Below are positions 53,623 through 61,754 of a DNA stretch of 64,000 nt, in pieces. The position numbers and the translations under genes were made by a program. The stretch lies in contig OY970376.1 of the NCBI GenBank assembly GCA_963718755.1, positions 1,798,001-1,862,000 of the forward strand, written 5' to 3'. The notes beneath the pieces are model-generated. The model worked only from the letters and a program-made list of their open reading frames with translations. It was not told the DNA's origin and searched no databases. This DNA is from VRUE01 sp963718755 (GTDB lineage: Bacteria; Actinomycetota; Thermoleophilia; Solirubrobacterales; 70-9). Within the stretch, counting starts at the first letter, position 1. Every line of letters begins with the position of its first letter.

Positions 53623-54552
53623 ATGGGCACCAGAGAGGCAACCGGAACGCAATCGCGGACCGAGCGAGCCGACTTCCAGGCGACCGCCGATCCGGCGCTG
53701 AACGAGGCCGCCGATCGCACCGCCGATATCAAGCTGCTCACCTACGGGGAGCTCTACGGTCTCTGGGAGCGCCAGCAGTGGCAGACCCAGGAGCTCGACT
53801 TCAGCCGCGACCGCGAGGACTGGCAGGAGCGGATCGACCCCGAAGAGCGCTTCCAGCGGATGTACGGGCTCTCCTCCTTCTTCATCGGCGAGCAGAAAGT
53901 CGCCGAGGAGCTGGGGCCGATCATGCGTGCGGCGCCGACCGAGGACCAGAAAATCTTCCTCTGCACGCAGATCGCCGACGAGGCCCGCCATGTGCGCTTC
54001 TTCGAGCGCTTCTACCGCGAGGTCGGCGTGCTCGAGTCCGAAGAGCTCTCGCAGATGCTCGAGGAGACCTCCGAGCACCTCAACGACAACTTCGGTCGCC
54101 TCTTCGATGAGATGCTGAAGCAGCGCACCGACCGCCTCTCGGCCGAGCCCGAGGACACCGAGGTCCTGGTCGAGGCGGTGACCCTCTACCACATGGTGAT
54201 CGAGGGGATGCTGGCGCTCACCGGCCAGCACTTCATCATGGACTTCAACGAACGCGAAGGAACGTTGCCCGGCTTCGTCGAGGGCTTTGGGAAAGTCGCC
54301 CGCGACGAGCATCGCCACGTCGCCTTCGGCTCGGTCTTCCTGCGCGAAAAGGCGCACGAGGACGACCGCTACAAGCAGGCGATCCAGCGCACCCTGGAGG
54401 AGTCGGTGCCGGCCGCCGAGGGTGTCCTTTCGCCACCGTGGGCGCCGGAGGACGAAGACGACTACGAGCTGTTCGGCTTCTCGATCGCGGACACGCGTGC
54501 TTTCGCCGCCAAATGCCTGATGCGGCGGCTCAAAGTGATTGGGCTGGGCTAG
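53623..54552 (+). CDS. Ferritin-like R2-superfamily di-iron protein (R2lox or NrdB-like)
   Basis: 309 aa from the ATG at 53623 with GAGGAG 8 nt upstream. Four helices carry the di-iron ligands: FIGEQKVAEEL, ADEARHVRFF, HMVIEGMLAL and RDEHRHVAFG. The pattern resembles actinobacterial R2-like oxidases. No nrdA partner is nearby, and the radical Tyr of true NrdB is not identifiable, so R2-like ligand-binding oxidase is the preferred reading. A TAGTCT box lies at about 53579. Confidence 0.8.
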   Translation: MGTREATGTQSRTERADFQATADPALNEAADRTADIKLLTYGELYGLWERQQWQTQELDFSRDREDWQERIDPEERFQRMYGLSSFFIGEQKVAEELGPIMRAAPTEDQKIFLCTQIADEARHVRFFERFYREVGVLESEELSQMLEETSEHLNDNFGRLFDEMLKQRTDRLSAEPEDTEVLVEAVTLYHMVIEGMLALTGQHFIMDFNEREGTLPGFVEGFGKVARDEHRHVAFGSVFLREKAHEDDRYKQAIQRTLEESVPAAEGVLSPPWAPEDEDDYELFGFSIADTRAFAAKCLMRRLKVIGLG

Positions 54553-54557
54553 GGGCG

Positions 54558-56129
54558 CTAGCCGGCTTCGACGCCGAGCCCGACTTCAACCGCAGGTGGC
54601 GGCGGAGGGGATTCGGCCGGCGGTTCAGCTGGCGGCGGTTCGCTCGGCGGTGCCGGTTCGCTGGGCGGTGCGCTTTCGGCCGGCGGAGAGCTTTCGGCGG
54701 GAGGTGCCGATCCACCTACCGTGACGACGACGGTTTCGCTGCCGCTGGTGGGCGCGCCCGCGGTCCCGGTTGGCGACTTGGCCCCGGTCAGTTTCGGCAC
54801 CGTGGCTTTCGCCGGCGCTGATTCAGTGTCGATCTCGACCGGAGGAGTCTGTTCGGCGGGAGCGGGAGCAACGGCAGCTTCCGGAGCCGGCTCGGTCGCG
54901 ACGGGCGCCGGAGCCGGTGGCTCAGGGGTGGGGGCCACGACCGGCTCCGCCGTCTGCGGGGTCGGCTGCACGACTACGGCGTGGCGTTCCCCGAGGGTGA
55001 GCGGGCCGGGGGTGGAGGAAGAAGACTGGGCCACGGGATTGCTCTTCGGCGCCGGGTTCCAGTCGACCTTCTGGTTGACCTCGACCGCGCCCGCCGTGAT
55101 CACGGCAGCGGTGACGACAGCGACGGCCTTGGTGCCGATCGCACCGCCAACGATTCCGCCAGCCGCACCGCCGCCGCTGATCGCGGCACCGACGCCACCG
55201 ACTGCCCCGGCTCCGGTCGCGGTTGCCGCTGCAGTTGCGCCGGCACCGGCGCTTGCGGTCGCACCGGCGCCGGCTGCGCCGCCGGTCGCGCCTGCCGAGG
55301 CACTGCCACTTGCGCCGCCGAAGCCAAGCTTGGAGAGGATGAGGCCCTTGAGTGCCACCAGCGCCCCCGCGGGTGCCAGAGCCGCCATCACCTTGTCGTT
55401 GGAGCGGACTTGGGAGCGGAAGTCGGCGCATTCCTCGCAGTCGCGCACATGGCGGCGGACCGGGCCAGAAACCTTGCGCAGCCCCTCGGCAGCCTCGGCC
55501 AGCTCGAGCCGCACCTCGCCGCAGGTCAGCTGGCGTGCCTGGCTCGCCTCTGCGAGGGAGATCCGCGCCCGCACCAGCAGCGACTTGACCGAGGGCACGC
55601 TGGTCTCCATCGCGGCGGCGATTTCCTCGTAAGACATCGCGTCCATCTCGCGCAGCAGCAGCGCTGAGCGCTGCGTCTCGGGAAGCTTGCCGACGTCTGA
55701 GAGCAGCTGGCGGAACTCCTCGCGATTGTTGACCTTCTCCGCGGTCGTCGCCGCCTCGACGACGGGAACCATGTCCATCGATTCCTGCGCGTCAGCGGTC
55801 GGTTTGCGCAGGTGATTGAGGCAGCGGTTGCGGGCGATCCGGTACAGCCACGGGCGCAGGTTGATCTCGCGCTCGTCGGCGAGCATCGCCCGATAGGCGT
55901 TGACGAAGACCTCCTGCAGGACGTCCTCGGCGTCCTCGGTGGAGCCAAGCATCTGGCGGCAGAAGCCCAGCAGGCGGGACTGGTAGCGGTCGACGATGGC
56001 CTCGAAGGCGCCAGCGTTGCCACTGCGCGCCATCGCGATCAGCTTTGCGTCCCCCTGAAGCTTCAGCAGGGGTGAGCGGCGGGCGAGAAGTCCGCGCTGA
56101 CTGGCGTGGGTTAGAGCTGATGCCTCCAA
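54558..56129 (-). CDS. ECF sigma factor fused to zinc-finger, membrane segment and long Pro/Ala-rich exterior domain
   Basis: 523 aa; TTG start at 56129 preceded by GGAGAG. Sigma region 2 spans about residues 30-100 (AFEAIVDRYQSRLLGFCRQM, EDVLQEVFVNAYRA) and region 4 about 145-195 (YEEIAAAMETSVPSVKSLLV). A C203 ... H227-x3-C231-x2-C234 motif then resembles anti-sigma (ZAS) zinc sites. Hydrophobic segments at about 246-268 and 332-350 and a Pro/Ala/Glu-rich tail to residue 523 follow. This looks like sigma factor and anti-sigma-like sensor in one membrane-tethered chain. No separate anti-sigma gene is adjacent. Confidence 0.85.
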   Translation of the reverse strand: MEASALTHASQRGLLARRSPLLKLQGDAKLIAMARSGNAGAFEAIVDRYQSRLLGFCRQMLGSTEDAEDVLQEVFVNAYRAMLADEREINLRPWLYRIARNRCLNHLRKPTADAQESMDMVPVVEAATTAEKVNNREEFRQLLSDVGKLPETQRSALLLREMDAMSYEEIAAAMETSVPSVKSLLVRARISLAEASQARQLTCGEVRLELAEAAEGLRKVSGPVRRHVRDCEECADFRSQVRSNDKVMAALAPAGALVALKGLILSKLGFGGASGSASAGATGGAAGAGATASAGAGATAAATATGAGAVGGVGAAISGGGAAGGIVGGAIGTKAVAVVTAAVITAGAVEVNQKVDWNPAPKSNPVAQSSSSTPGPLTLGERHAVVVQPTPQTAEPVVAPTPEPPAPAPVATEPAPEAAVAPAPAEQTPPVEIDTESAPAKATVPKLTGAKSPTGTAGAPTSGSETVVVTVGGSAPPAESSPPAESAPPSEPAPPSEPPPAEPPAESPPPPPAVEVGLGVEAG

Positions 56130-56312
56130 GCTTCACTCTCCAGGGAAGGCGTTGACGAATGGCGTCGTCTTCGTCAGTAGGGACACCGTAGCAACGGGTT
56201 AGTTGCGGTCTGTACAAACATTTACCCGACGTTTAGACGCACGAACCGATGGCCCCTCAGGCACGAATGTGCCCAAGGCAAGCCAAGAACCGTGCCAAAG
56301 CCGCGGAGGAAG

Positions 56313-56398
56313 TGCCCGGGGCGGGACTCGAACCCGCAAGCCCCCTAAGGGGCAGCGCATTTTAAGTGCGCCGCTTTTGCCAGTTTCGCCACCCGGGC
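56313..56398 (-). tRNA. tRNA-Leu (anticodon TAA)
   Basis: 86-nt class II tRNA on the minus strand. Acceptor GCCCGGG pairs with CCCGGGC; anticodon arm GCGCA-CTTAAAA-TGCGC gives UAA. It has a long variable arm (CTGCCCCTTAGGGGGCTT region) and T-loop TTCGAGT. CCA is not encoded. Confidence 0.95.
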
Positions 56399-56421
56399 AT
56401 CAGCGATGGTATCTGCGCCGA

Positions 56422-56427
56422 TAGGCT
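56422..56427 (+). promoter_or_regulatory. Candidate -10 box (TAGGCT), leaderless start
   Basis: TAGGCT with 6 nt before the ATG at 56434 and no Shine-Dalgarno. Confidence 0.45.
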
Positions 56428-56433
56428 CGCTGT

Positions 56434-58050
56434 ATGTCTGAGCACGGGGGGCGGCTTGTGGCGAAAGCCTTGAAATCAAGGGGGGTCAGCCACCTCTTCA
56501 CGCTCTCCGGCGGGCACCTGTTCTCGATCTACGACGGCTGCAAAGCGGAGGGGATCGAGATCGTCGACGTGCGGCACGAGCAGTCGGCGGTCTTTGCCGC
56601 TGAGGGCTTCGCCAAGGCGACCAGGCGGATCGGCGTGGCCGCGCTCACTGCCGGTCCGGGGGTGACCAACGGGATCAGCGCGATTGCCGGAGCACAGGCG
56701 AACTGCTCTCCCGTTTGCGTGTTGGGTGGCAGAGCGCCCGAGCTGCGCTGGGGCTCGGGCTCGCTACAGGAGATCGACCACCTGCCCTTCGTCTCGCCGC
56801 TGGTCAAGTCGGCGGAAACGGTGAGGGAGACGGATGCGATCCCAGCGCGGACCGCGGCGGCGCTCGATCTGTCCCTCTCAGCGCCCTTCGGGCCAACCTT
56901 CGTCGACTACCCGCTCGACGTCGTCTTCAGCGAGGCGGAGGCCGCGGTGCCGGCACCGTCGGGCCCTGACTCTGCACCGGCGGCTGGGGTCGAGGAGGCG
57001 GCGGCGCTGCTGGCCGGCGCCGAGCGGCCCGCGATCATGGCCGGCAGTGGCCTCTACTGGGGTCGCGGCGAGGAGCAGCTGCAAGCGCTGGCCGAGGCTC
57101 TCGGCATCCCGGTCTTTCTCAACGGGCTGGGTCGTGGCTGCATTGCGGCCGACCACGGGCTTGCTTTCAGCCGGGCGCGCGGAGCTGGTCTCAAGGGGGC
57201 CGACGTGGCTCTTGTCGTCGGCGTGCCGCTCGATTTCCGTCTCGGTTTTGGCGGCAGCTTTGGCGAGGAGACGAAGCTGATCCGGCTGGACGTTGCGCCG
57301 AACGCTTTGACCGCGAATCGGGCGCCGGAGGTCGACCTGGTCGGCGACGTTGCCGCGAGCGTGATGGCGATTCGCGAGTCGGCCGGCGGTAAGCAGCGGG
57401 CGCGCACCGATACTTGGCTCGATCAACTGCGCGGGGTCGAGGCCCAGAAGCGGGCCGCCGAGGAGACGGAGCTGAACGACGCCCGCTCGCCGCTGCACCC
57501 CGTTCGCGTCTACAAGGAGCTGGGGGAGGTGCTCGATCGCGACGCAATCGTGATCGGCGACGGCGGCGACTTCGTCTCCTACGCCGGCCGCTTCATCGAG
57601 ACCTTCGAACCGGGCTGCTGGATGGATCCCGGTCCGTTCGGCTGTCTCGGCGCTGGGCCCGGCCAGGCGATCGGGGCAAAGCTCGCCCACCCGGACCGGC
57701 AGGTCTGCCTGTTGCTCGGCGATGGCGCGTTCGGCTTCGCGGGCATGGAGTTCGACACTTTGGCGCGTCACGGTCTGCCTGTGGTGGGCGTGATGGGCAA
57801 CAACGGCATCTGGGCACTCGAGCATCACCCGATGAAATTCCTCTACGGCTATTCGGTCGCGGCCGAGCTTCGACCGGAAACGCCCTACGAGAAAGTGGTC
57901 GAGGCCCTCGGCTGCGACGGTGTCGTCGTCAGCGAGCCCGAGCAGCTGCGGCCGGCGCTCGAGCGGGCCTTCGAATCGGGGCGACCGACCCTCGTCAACG
58001 TCCTCACCGACCCCGAGGTCGTCTACCCGCGCAAGTCGAATCTGGCTTGA
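56434..58050 (+). CDS. Thiamine-diphosphate enzyme, acetolactate synthase large-subunit-like
   Basis: 538 aa. Catalytic Glu in VRHEQSAVFAAEGFAK (about residue 50), TAGPGVTNGISA, and the TPP/Mg motif LLGDGAFGFAGMEFDTLARHG ... GNNGIW (about residues 430-460) are intact. Length is a little shorter than IlvB (about 560-600 aa), and no small subunit (ilvN) is adjacent. It may be a catabolic acetolactate synthase, oxalyl-CoA decarboxylase or 2-hydroxyacyl-CoA lyase-like enzyme. It stands alone downstream of tRNA-Leu. Confidence 0.85.
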   Translation: MSEHGGRLVAKALKSRGVSHLFTLSGGHLFSIYDGCKAEGIEIVDVRHEQSAVFAAEGFAKATRRIGVAALTAGPGVTNGISAIAGAQANCSPVCVLGGRAPELRWGSGSLQEIDHLPFVSPLVKSAETVRETDAIPARTAAALDLSLSAPFGPTFVDYPLDVVFSEAEAAVPAPSGPDSAPAAGVEEAAALLAGAERPAIMAGSGLYWGRGEEQLQALAEALGIPVFLNGLGRGCIAADHGLAFSRARGAGLKGADVALVVGVPLDFRLGFGGSFGEETKLIRLDVAPNALTANRAPEVDLVGDVAASVMAIRESAGGKQRARTDTWLDQLRGVEAQKRAAEETELNDARSPLHPVRVYKELGEVLDRDAIVIGDGGDFVSYAGRFIETFEPGCWMDPGPFGCLGAGPGQAIGAKLAHPDRQVCLLLGDGAFGFAGMEFDTLARHGLPVVGVMGNNGIWALEHHPMKFLYGYSVAAELRPETPYEKVVEALGCDGVVVSEPEQLRPALERAFESGRPTLVNVLTDPEVVYPRKSNLA

Positions 58051-58060
58051 GAGAGCCAAA

Positions 58061-58080
58061 ATCTGGCTGGCCAGCCAGAT
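58061..58080. repeat. Perfect 20-nt palindrome
   Basis: ATCTGGCTGGCCAGCCAGAT is self-complementary, extended imperfectly by GCCAA on the left and TTGGC on the right. It lies 10 nt after the TPP-enzyme stop codon. CTGGCTGGCCAG also appears near 53551-53572. Confidence 0.85.
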
Positions 58081-58101
58081 TGGCGAATCGGTCCCAAACG
58101 A

Positions 58102-58131
58102 GAATCGACCGCCATCGCTGGCGGTCGATTC
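58102..58131. terminator. Hairpin downstream of the TPP-enzyme gene
   Basis: GAATCGACCGCC and GGCGGTCGATTC form a perfect 12-bp stem with a 6-nt loop. No T-run follows, so an intrinsic terminator is only possible. It lies about 52 nt after the stop codon. Confidence 0.45.
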
Positions 58132-58470
58132 AAGTTGGCCCCTCAGGACGGGCAGGGGTACGTCTTCAGGGACCAGTTCTTATTCGATGGGCCCAGACGG
58201 CGGGAGGCGCCATGATGCGGCAATCGTCCGAACCCTATGACCGGAGTCGGTGATGGAGACTCTCGTCCTCACCTCTTTCCCCGATGGGCCGAGTATGCGC
58301 TCGCCTATCCGGAATGTCTAGGAGCTGCATATGCGGCTACTAATAACTCGGTAGATGCACTTTACCCAGTTTTTGGGGTTCGGGTAACACGTTTACCCAA
58401 CTGGACGGGTGCGGAAAACTCGCCTGTACACCGGGTCCCACGGAGTAGGCCCGCGCCTGTTCACGGCGAT

Positions 58471-59403
58471 CTACGCGCTTTGCGATGCGGTCTCGAGCGC
58501 CATCCCGTAGAGGATGTCGTGCTCAGAGACCTGGATCCGGTCGAGCGCGAAGGCGCGCATCGCCTCGACCAGGATCACGCACCCGGCGATGATGTTGGGG
58601 GCCCGGTCGGGATGCAGACCAGGAATGGCCTGGCGTTCGGCGAGCGGTGCAGATGCAAACTGGGAGAGCAGGCGCTGGATCGTCTCCAGCGAGAGGACGC
58701 GGCCGTGAACCCGGGAGGGGTCGTAGGGCTCGAGGCCGAGCTCGACCGCGGCGAGCGAGGTCGGCGTGCCGGCGACGGCGATGCCGGCGGCGGCGCGGGC
58801 CTCCTCGTGGCCGGCGAGGGCGTCGGCGATCAGCGACCTGACGTCGTCGGCGAGAGCCTCGAGCTCGACCGCGGTGGGGGGATCGCCGGAGATGTGGCGC
58901 TCGGTGTGGCGCACAACGCCCGCCTGGAGCGAGTCGTGATAGGCGATCTCGGTACCGGTGCCGACGATCATCTCGGTTGAGCCGCCGCCGATGTCGATGA
59001 CCAGGGTGGGGATCGCCGGTGGCTCTTCGGCCGTGGCGCCGCGGTAGGTGGCAAGCGCCTCTTCCTCGCCGTCGAGGACTCGAGCGGAGAGCGCGAAGCG
59101 CTCGCGCAGCTCGGCGACGAAGGCCTCGCCGTTGGAGGCATCGCGGACGGCACTGGTGGCGATCGCGGTGACCCGCTCGGCGCCGGAGTCCCGGCAGATC
59201 TCGACGTAGTCCGCGATCGCCGCGCAGGCAGCCTCGATCGCCTCGTCAGCGAGCTGCCCGGAGAGATCGACCCCCCGGCCCAATCTGGTGACCCTGCTCT
59301 GCCGCTCGACGACGGAGATGTCACCGTTGACGTCGGCGATCAGCAACCGCGTCGAGTTGCTGCCGACGTCGATCACCGCAACTCGTTGAGGATTCTCAGC
59401 CAT
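58471..59403 (-). CDS. Exopolyphosphatase / pppGpp phosphatase family (Ppx/GppA)
   Basis: 310 aa from the ATG at 59403. ASKHA-fold phosphate motifs are VAVIDVGSNSTRLLIADV and VIDIGGGSTEMIVG; AIATSAVRDASNGEAF is the third conserved motif. It is the short actinobacterial form, lacking the long C-terminal domain of E. coli Ppx. It hydrolyses polyphosphate or pppGpp. A TAGAGT box on the minus strand (59414-59419) lies 10 nt upstream of the start. Confidence 0.93.
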   Translation of the reverse strand: MAENPQRVAVIDVGSNSTRLLIADVNGDISVVERQSRVTRLGRGVDLSGQLADEAIEAACAAIADYVEICRDSGAERVTAIATSAVRDASNGEAFVAELRERFALSARVLDGEEEALATYRGATAEEPPAIPTLVIDIGGGSTEMIVGTGTEIAYHDSLQAGVVRHTERHISGDPPTAVELEALADDVRSLIADALAGHEEARAAAGIAVAGTPTSLAAVELGLEPYDPSRVHGRVLSLETIQRLLSQFASAPLAERQAIPGLHPDRAPNIIAGCVILVEAMRAFALDRIQVSEHDILYGMALETASQSA

Positions 59404-59437
59404 TGGGCCGGGCACTCTAAGCAACCGGCCGGGCCTG

Positions 59438-59818
59438 TCAGCCGGCGATGCGCTCGGCGCAGGAAGCGGTGCCCAGCCAGGTGTGGGGGTTGCGGTCCCA
59501 GCACCAGCCGAGCTTTGGCTGATCCTCACTGATCCAGAAGGCGGGTACGCGCTGATCACCCCGGCGTGAGCCGGCCATCGAGGAGCCCCAGTTGCGAGCG
59601 ATGGCCTCGGGTTGCTGAAGGACCAGAGCGATTCCCTCATCGCGATCCGTCAGCGGCGAGCGGCCGGCGGCGACGATGCCCCGCAGAGCGTCCTCGGGCC
59701 GCGCTCGCTCGAGCGCCGCGCGGAAGGCGTCTGCGTTGGCCGCGAGGTTCAGCCCCAGCAGCATGTCGACCCGCTCCTCGAAGCCCTGGGTCTGCATCTC
59801 CACCGCCATTGCAGCCAT
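59438..59818 (-). CDS. Hypothetical protein (126 aa)
   Basis: Starts at the ATG at 59818 or the nearby ATG at 59809. Two regions are visible: a helical first half (FEERVDMLLGLNLAANADAF) and a Trp-rich end (FWISEDQPKLGWCWDRNPHTW). It precedes ppx-like by 34 nt on the same strand. I do not recognise the family. Confidence 0.6.
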   Translation of the reverse strand: MAAMAVEMQTQGFEERVDMLLGLNLAANADAFRAALERARPEDALRGIVAAGRSPLTDRDEGIALVLQQPEAIARNWGSSMAGSRRGDQRVPAFWISEDQPKLGWCWDRNPHTWLGTASCAERIAG

Positions 59819-59880
59819 TCTCCCCCGCTCAACCCGAGCTTGGCCGATCCACCGCCCCGTTGCTAGCATGGACAAACCGC

Positions 59881-59954
<74 letters not shown>

Positions 59955-59960
59955 TAGGAC

Positions 59961-59995
59961 GAAAACCCGCTTACAGAGCGGGTTTTCGCGTTTTT
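59961..59995 (+). terminator. Intrinsic terminator after tRNA-fMet
   Basis: GAAAACCCGC and GCGGGTTTTC form a perfect 10-bp stem with a 7-nt loop, followed within 3 nt by TTTTT. It lies 6 nt after the tRNA 3' end. Confidence 0.85.
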
Positions 59996-60269
59996 GGGGA
60001 GTGTCCAGAAACGGCCAAAAACAGCCCTGGGGCAACGCCTGGGGCAACATGAGCTTCGAGACAGGTCCATTTAGACCTTGCGCGGGGCTCGCGGTCCACC
60101 TACGTTCGGCCGCGAGAAACGTGAATAAGCGGCCCCGGCGGCGCTGTAACGCCCCGGGGCCTGGCACCGAAGAACGAACCTTCGATGCGAGAGAGACGGT
60201 ACCGACGTAGGCCGTTCTGGACCGCGTCGCCGGCTCGTCCTCGGTGCCCCTATCGAGAGGAGGGGCGTC

Positions 60270-61118
60270 GTGCCCGCCATCACCACGACCATCGACCGCG
60301 GCCAGCGCGAAGGGCTCTATGAACTGGTCCGCAATCACCTCGGCAGCATCGAGGACTTCTGGATCGCCCTGGAGCGGACCAGAGACTTCGCCAAGGCCGA
60401 GCAATTGGGCTTGGAGTTCGCCGAAGACTTCCGCCTGCTGAAAGACATCGGCTGGGACGAGCGCGACGCGCGCGAGACGCTCGATCTGACTATGCCGGCG
60501 CACGATCTGATGGAGCTGCTCCGGCGTTTGCAGGGCGAAGCCGCCAACGTCCTCGTCGAGTCAGGCGCCGAGGGACGGTCAAACCGGGAGGATGCTGCCG
60601 CCGACGGCCGCTTCCAGCTCGGTTACGACGCCTGCCAAGAGGCTCTCGCTGAGCTCGACTCCAGAGAGGGCGAGCCCGGTCGGCCTGCGCATCGAGCAGG
60701 GAGGCACCGCCGACGCCGGCTCCGTTTTCCCGAGTCCAATCCGCCGGGGCTCAATCACTCGATCCTGACCGGAACGCTGATCGACGATCCACAACTCGCC
60801 CGAAGCCCAAATGGCGAGCCGATCATCCTGCTGGAGGTGGAGTTCCCGGTCGCTGATCCTGAGCGGCCGCAGACGCTGTGGACGTGGGCAAGCTGTCAGA
60901 TCGAAGTACCGGACGCGCTCGCCCACCGGCGCGACATCCGAAAGCTGGAACGCGGCGCCACGCTCCTCGCTGCAGGGCAGCTCAGCAATCGGTGGACGAT
61001 CGAACCTGGGCATACCGGCAAGCGCGACGTGATCGTTGCGGCCTCGATCCACCCTGGCTTACCGCCCGAGTCCGACGAGTCATCTGCCAGTCATGCCCGA
61101 CCGCAAGGCGGGGCGTGA
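60270..61118 (+). CDS. Protein with C-terminal SSB-like OB fold
   Basis: 282 aa, GTG start with GAGAGGAGGGG just upstream. Residues 1 to about 110 are helical (REGLYELVRNHLGSIEDFWIAL, LMELLRRLQGEAANVLVES). After a basic linker, residues about 155-270 (LNHSILTGTLIDDPQLARSP, LERGATLLAAGQLSNRW, RDVIVAASIHPG) follow the strand pattern of single-stranded-DNA-binding proteins. It may combine a protein-interaction module with ssDNA binding. Its stop overlaps the next gene by 1 nt, forming a three-gene unit. Confidence 0.65.
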   Translation: MPAITTTIDRGQREGLYELVRNHLGSIEDFWIALERTRDFAKAEQLGLEFAEDFRLLKDIGWDERDARETLDLTMPAHDLMELLRRLQGEAANVLVESGAEGRSNREDAAADGRFQLGYDACQEALAELDSREGEPGRPAHRAGRHRRRRLRFPESNPPGLNHSILTGTLIDDPQLARSPNGEPIILLEVEFPVADPERPQTLWTWASCQIEVPDALAHRRDIRKLERGATLLAAGQLSNRWTIEPGHTGKRDVIVAASIHPGLPPESDESSASHARPQGGA

Positions 61119-61405
61119 TGGAGGTTGCCAGGCAATTCGGCGAGAACCTGCGACGTATCCGCGATGGGGCGGGCATATCTCAGGAAGAGCTGGGGCTTCG
61201 CTGCTCGCTTCACCGGACCGAGATCGGCCTGCTGGAGCGAGGGGCGCGCGTGCCACGGATTGACACGCTCATCAAGATCGCGACCGGCCTGGGCGTCCGA
61301 ATCGACTGCGCCCTCCTCGACGGGATCAATTGGACCCTCGCCGAGGCACATGCCGGAGCCTTCACGATCACATCTCCCGTCGAGCGAGACCCCGGACATC
61401 AATGA
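61118..61405 (+). CDS. XRE-family (Cro/C1-type) HTH regulator
   Basis: 95 aa from the ATG at 61118. FGENLRRIRDGAGISQEELG followed by CSLHRTEIGLLERGARVPRI is a textbook XRE helix-turn-helix (residues about 8-62). The last 30 residues are an acidic, Ala-rich tail. It overlaps its neighbours on both sides (TGATG and ATGA), implying translational coupling. Typical of phage or element repressors. Confidence 0.9.
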   Translation: MEVARQFGENLRRIRDGAGISQEELGLRCSLHRTEIGLLERGARVPRIDTLIKIATGLGVRIDCALLDGINWTLAEAHAGAFTITSPVERDPGHQ

Positions 61406-61530
61406 AGCTGGCCACCAAGCTGCGCGCGGGTCAGTCGAAGACCTTCGATCCAATCGCGGAGATCCGTTGGAGCCGTCATGGGTTGGAGGAACGAAGCCGT
61501 CAGTGGTCGCAGGAGGACGAGGGCGAGTAG
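61402..61530 (+). CDS. Small basic protein (42 aa), coupled to the XRE gene
   Basis: ATG overlaps the XRE stop (ATGA). Encodes MKLATKLRAGQSKTFDPIAE ... ending SQEDEGE. No homologue recognised. Coupled start and position before a strong hairpin support expression. Confidence 0.5.
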   Translation: MKLATKLRAGQSKTFDPIAEIRWSRHGLEERSRQWSQEDEGE

Positions 61531-61537
61531 GGAGAGG

Positions 61538-61573
61538 GGGCGGGACCGGGTTTCATCAGTCCCGGGCCCGCCC
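61538..61573 (+). terminator. Hairpin after the SSB-like/XRE/small-protein unit
   Basis: GGGCGGGACCGGG and CCCGGGCCCGCCC pair over 13 bp with one mismatch and a 10-nt loop, 8 nt after the last stop codon. No T-run. The following 180 nt to 61754 hold no supported gene. Confidence 0.5.
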
Positions 61574-61754
61574 GCTCCTCCGTTCTCCCTGACTGGGAAT
61601 CAGCCGGAAGGAACGCTCGGCCCCTCGGCGATCATGGGAGGTGAATCGACCGAAAGGGTTTTTTCCCGCTGAGGTTCCAAGCCAGCGCCCGACACCCTAC
61701 GGTCTTCGGTCCGCACGTTCACGCCCGCCGCGCGAACCGATTTCGCCGTGCTTT

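Larger units (their letters stand above)
58051..58470. other. 420-nt intergenic region with two palindromes and no supported gene
   Basis: Between the TPP enzyme and the convergent ppx-like gene. It holds a 20-nt perfect palindrome (58061-58080), a 12-bp hairpin (58102-58131) and an AT-richer stretch around 58320-58440. I find no ORF with a ribosome site or recognisable product. Confidence 0.6.

Noticed and set aside
60026..60049. Direct repeat GGGGCAACGCCTGGGGCAAC after tRNA-fMet as an integrase remnant or att site
   Set aside because: No integrase motif can be read in any frame and no second copy of the tRNA end is in the window.
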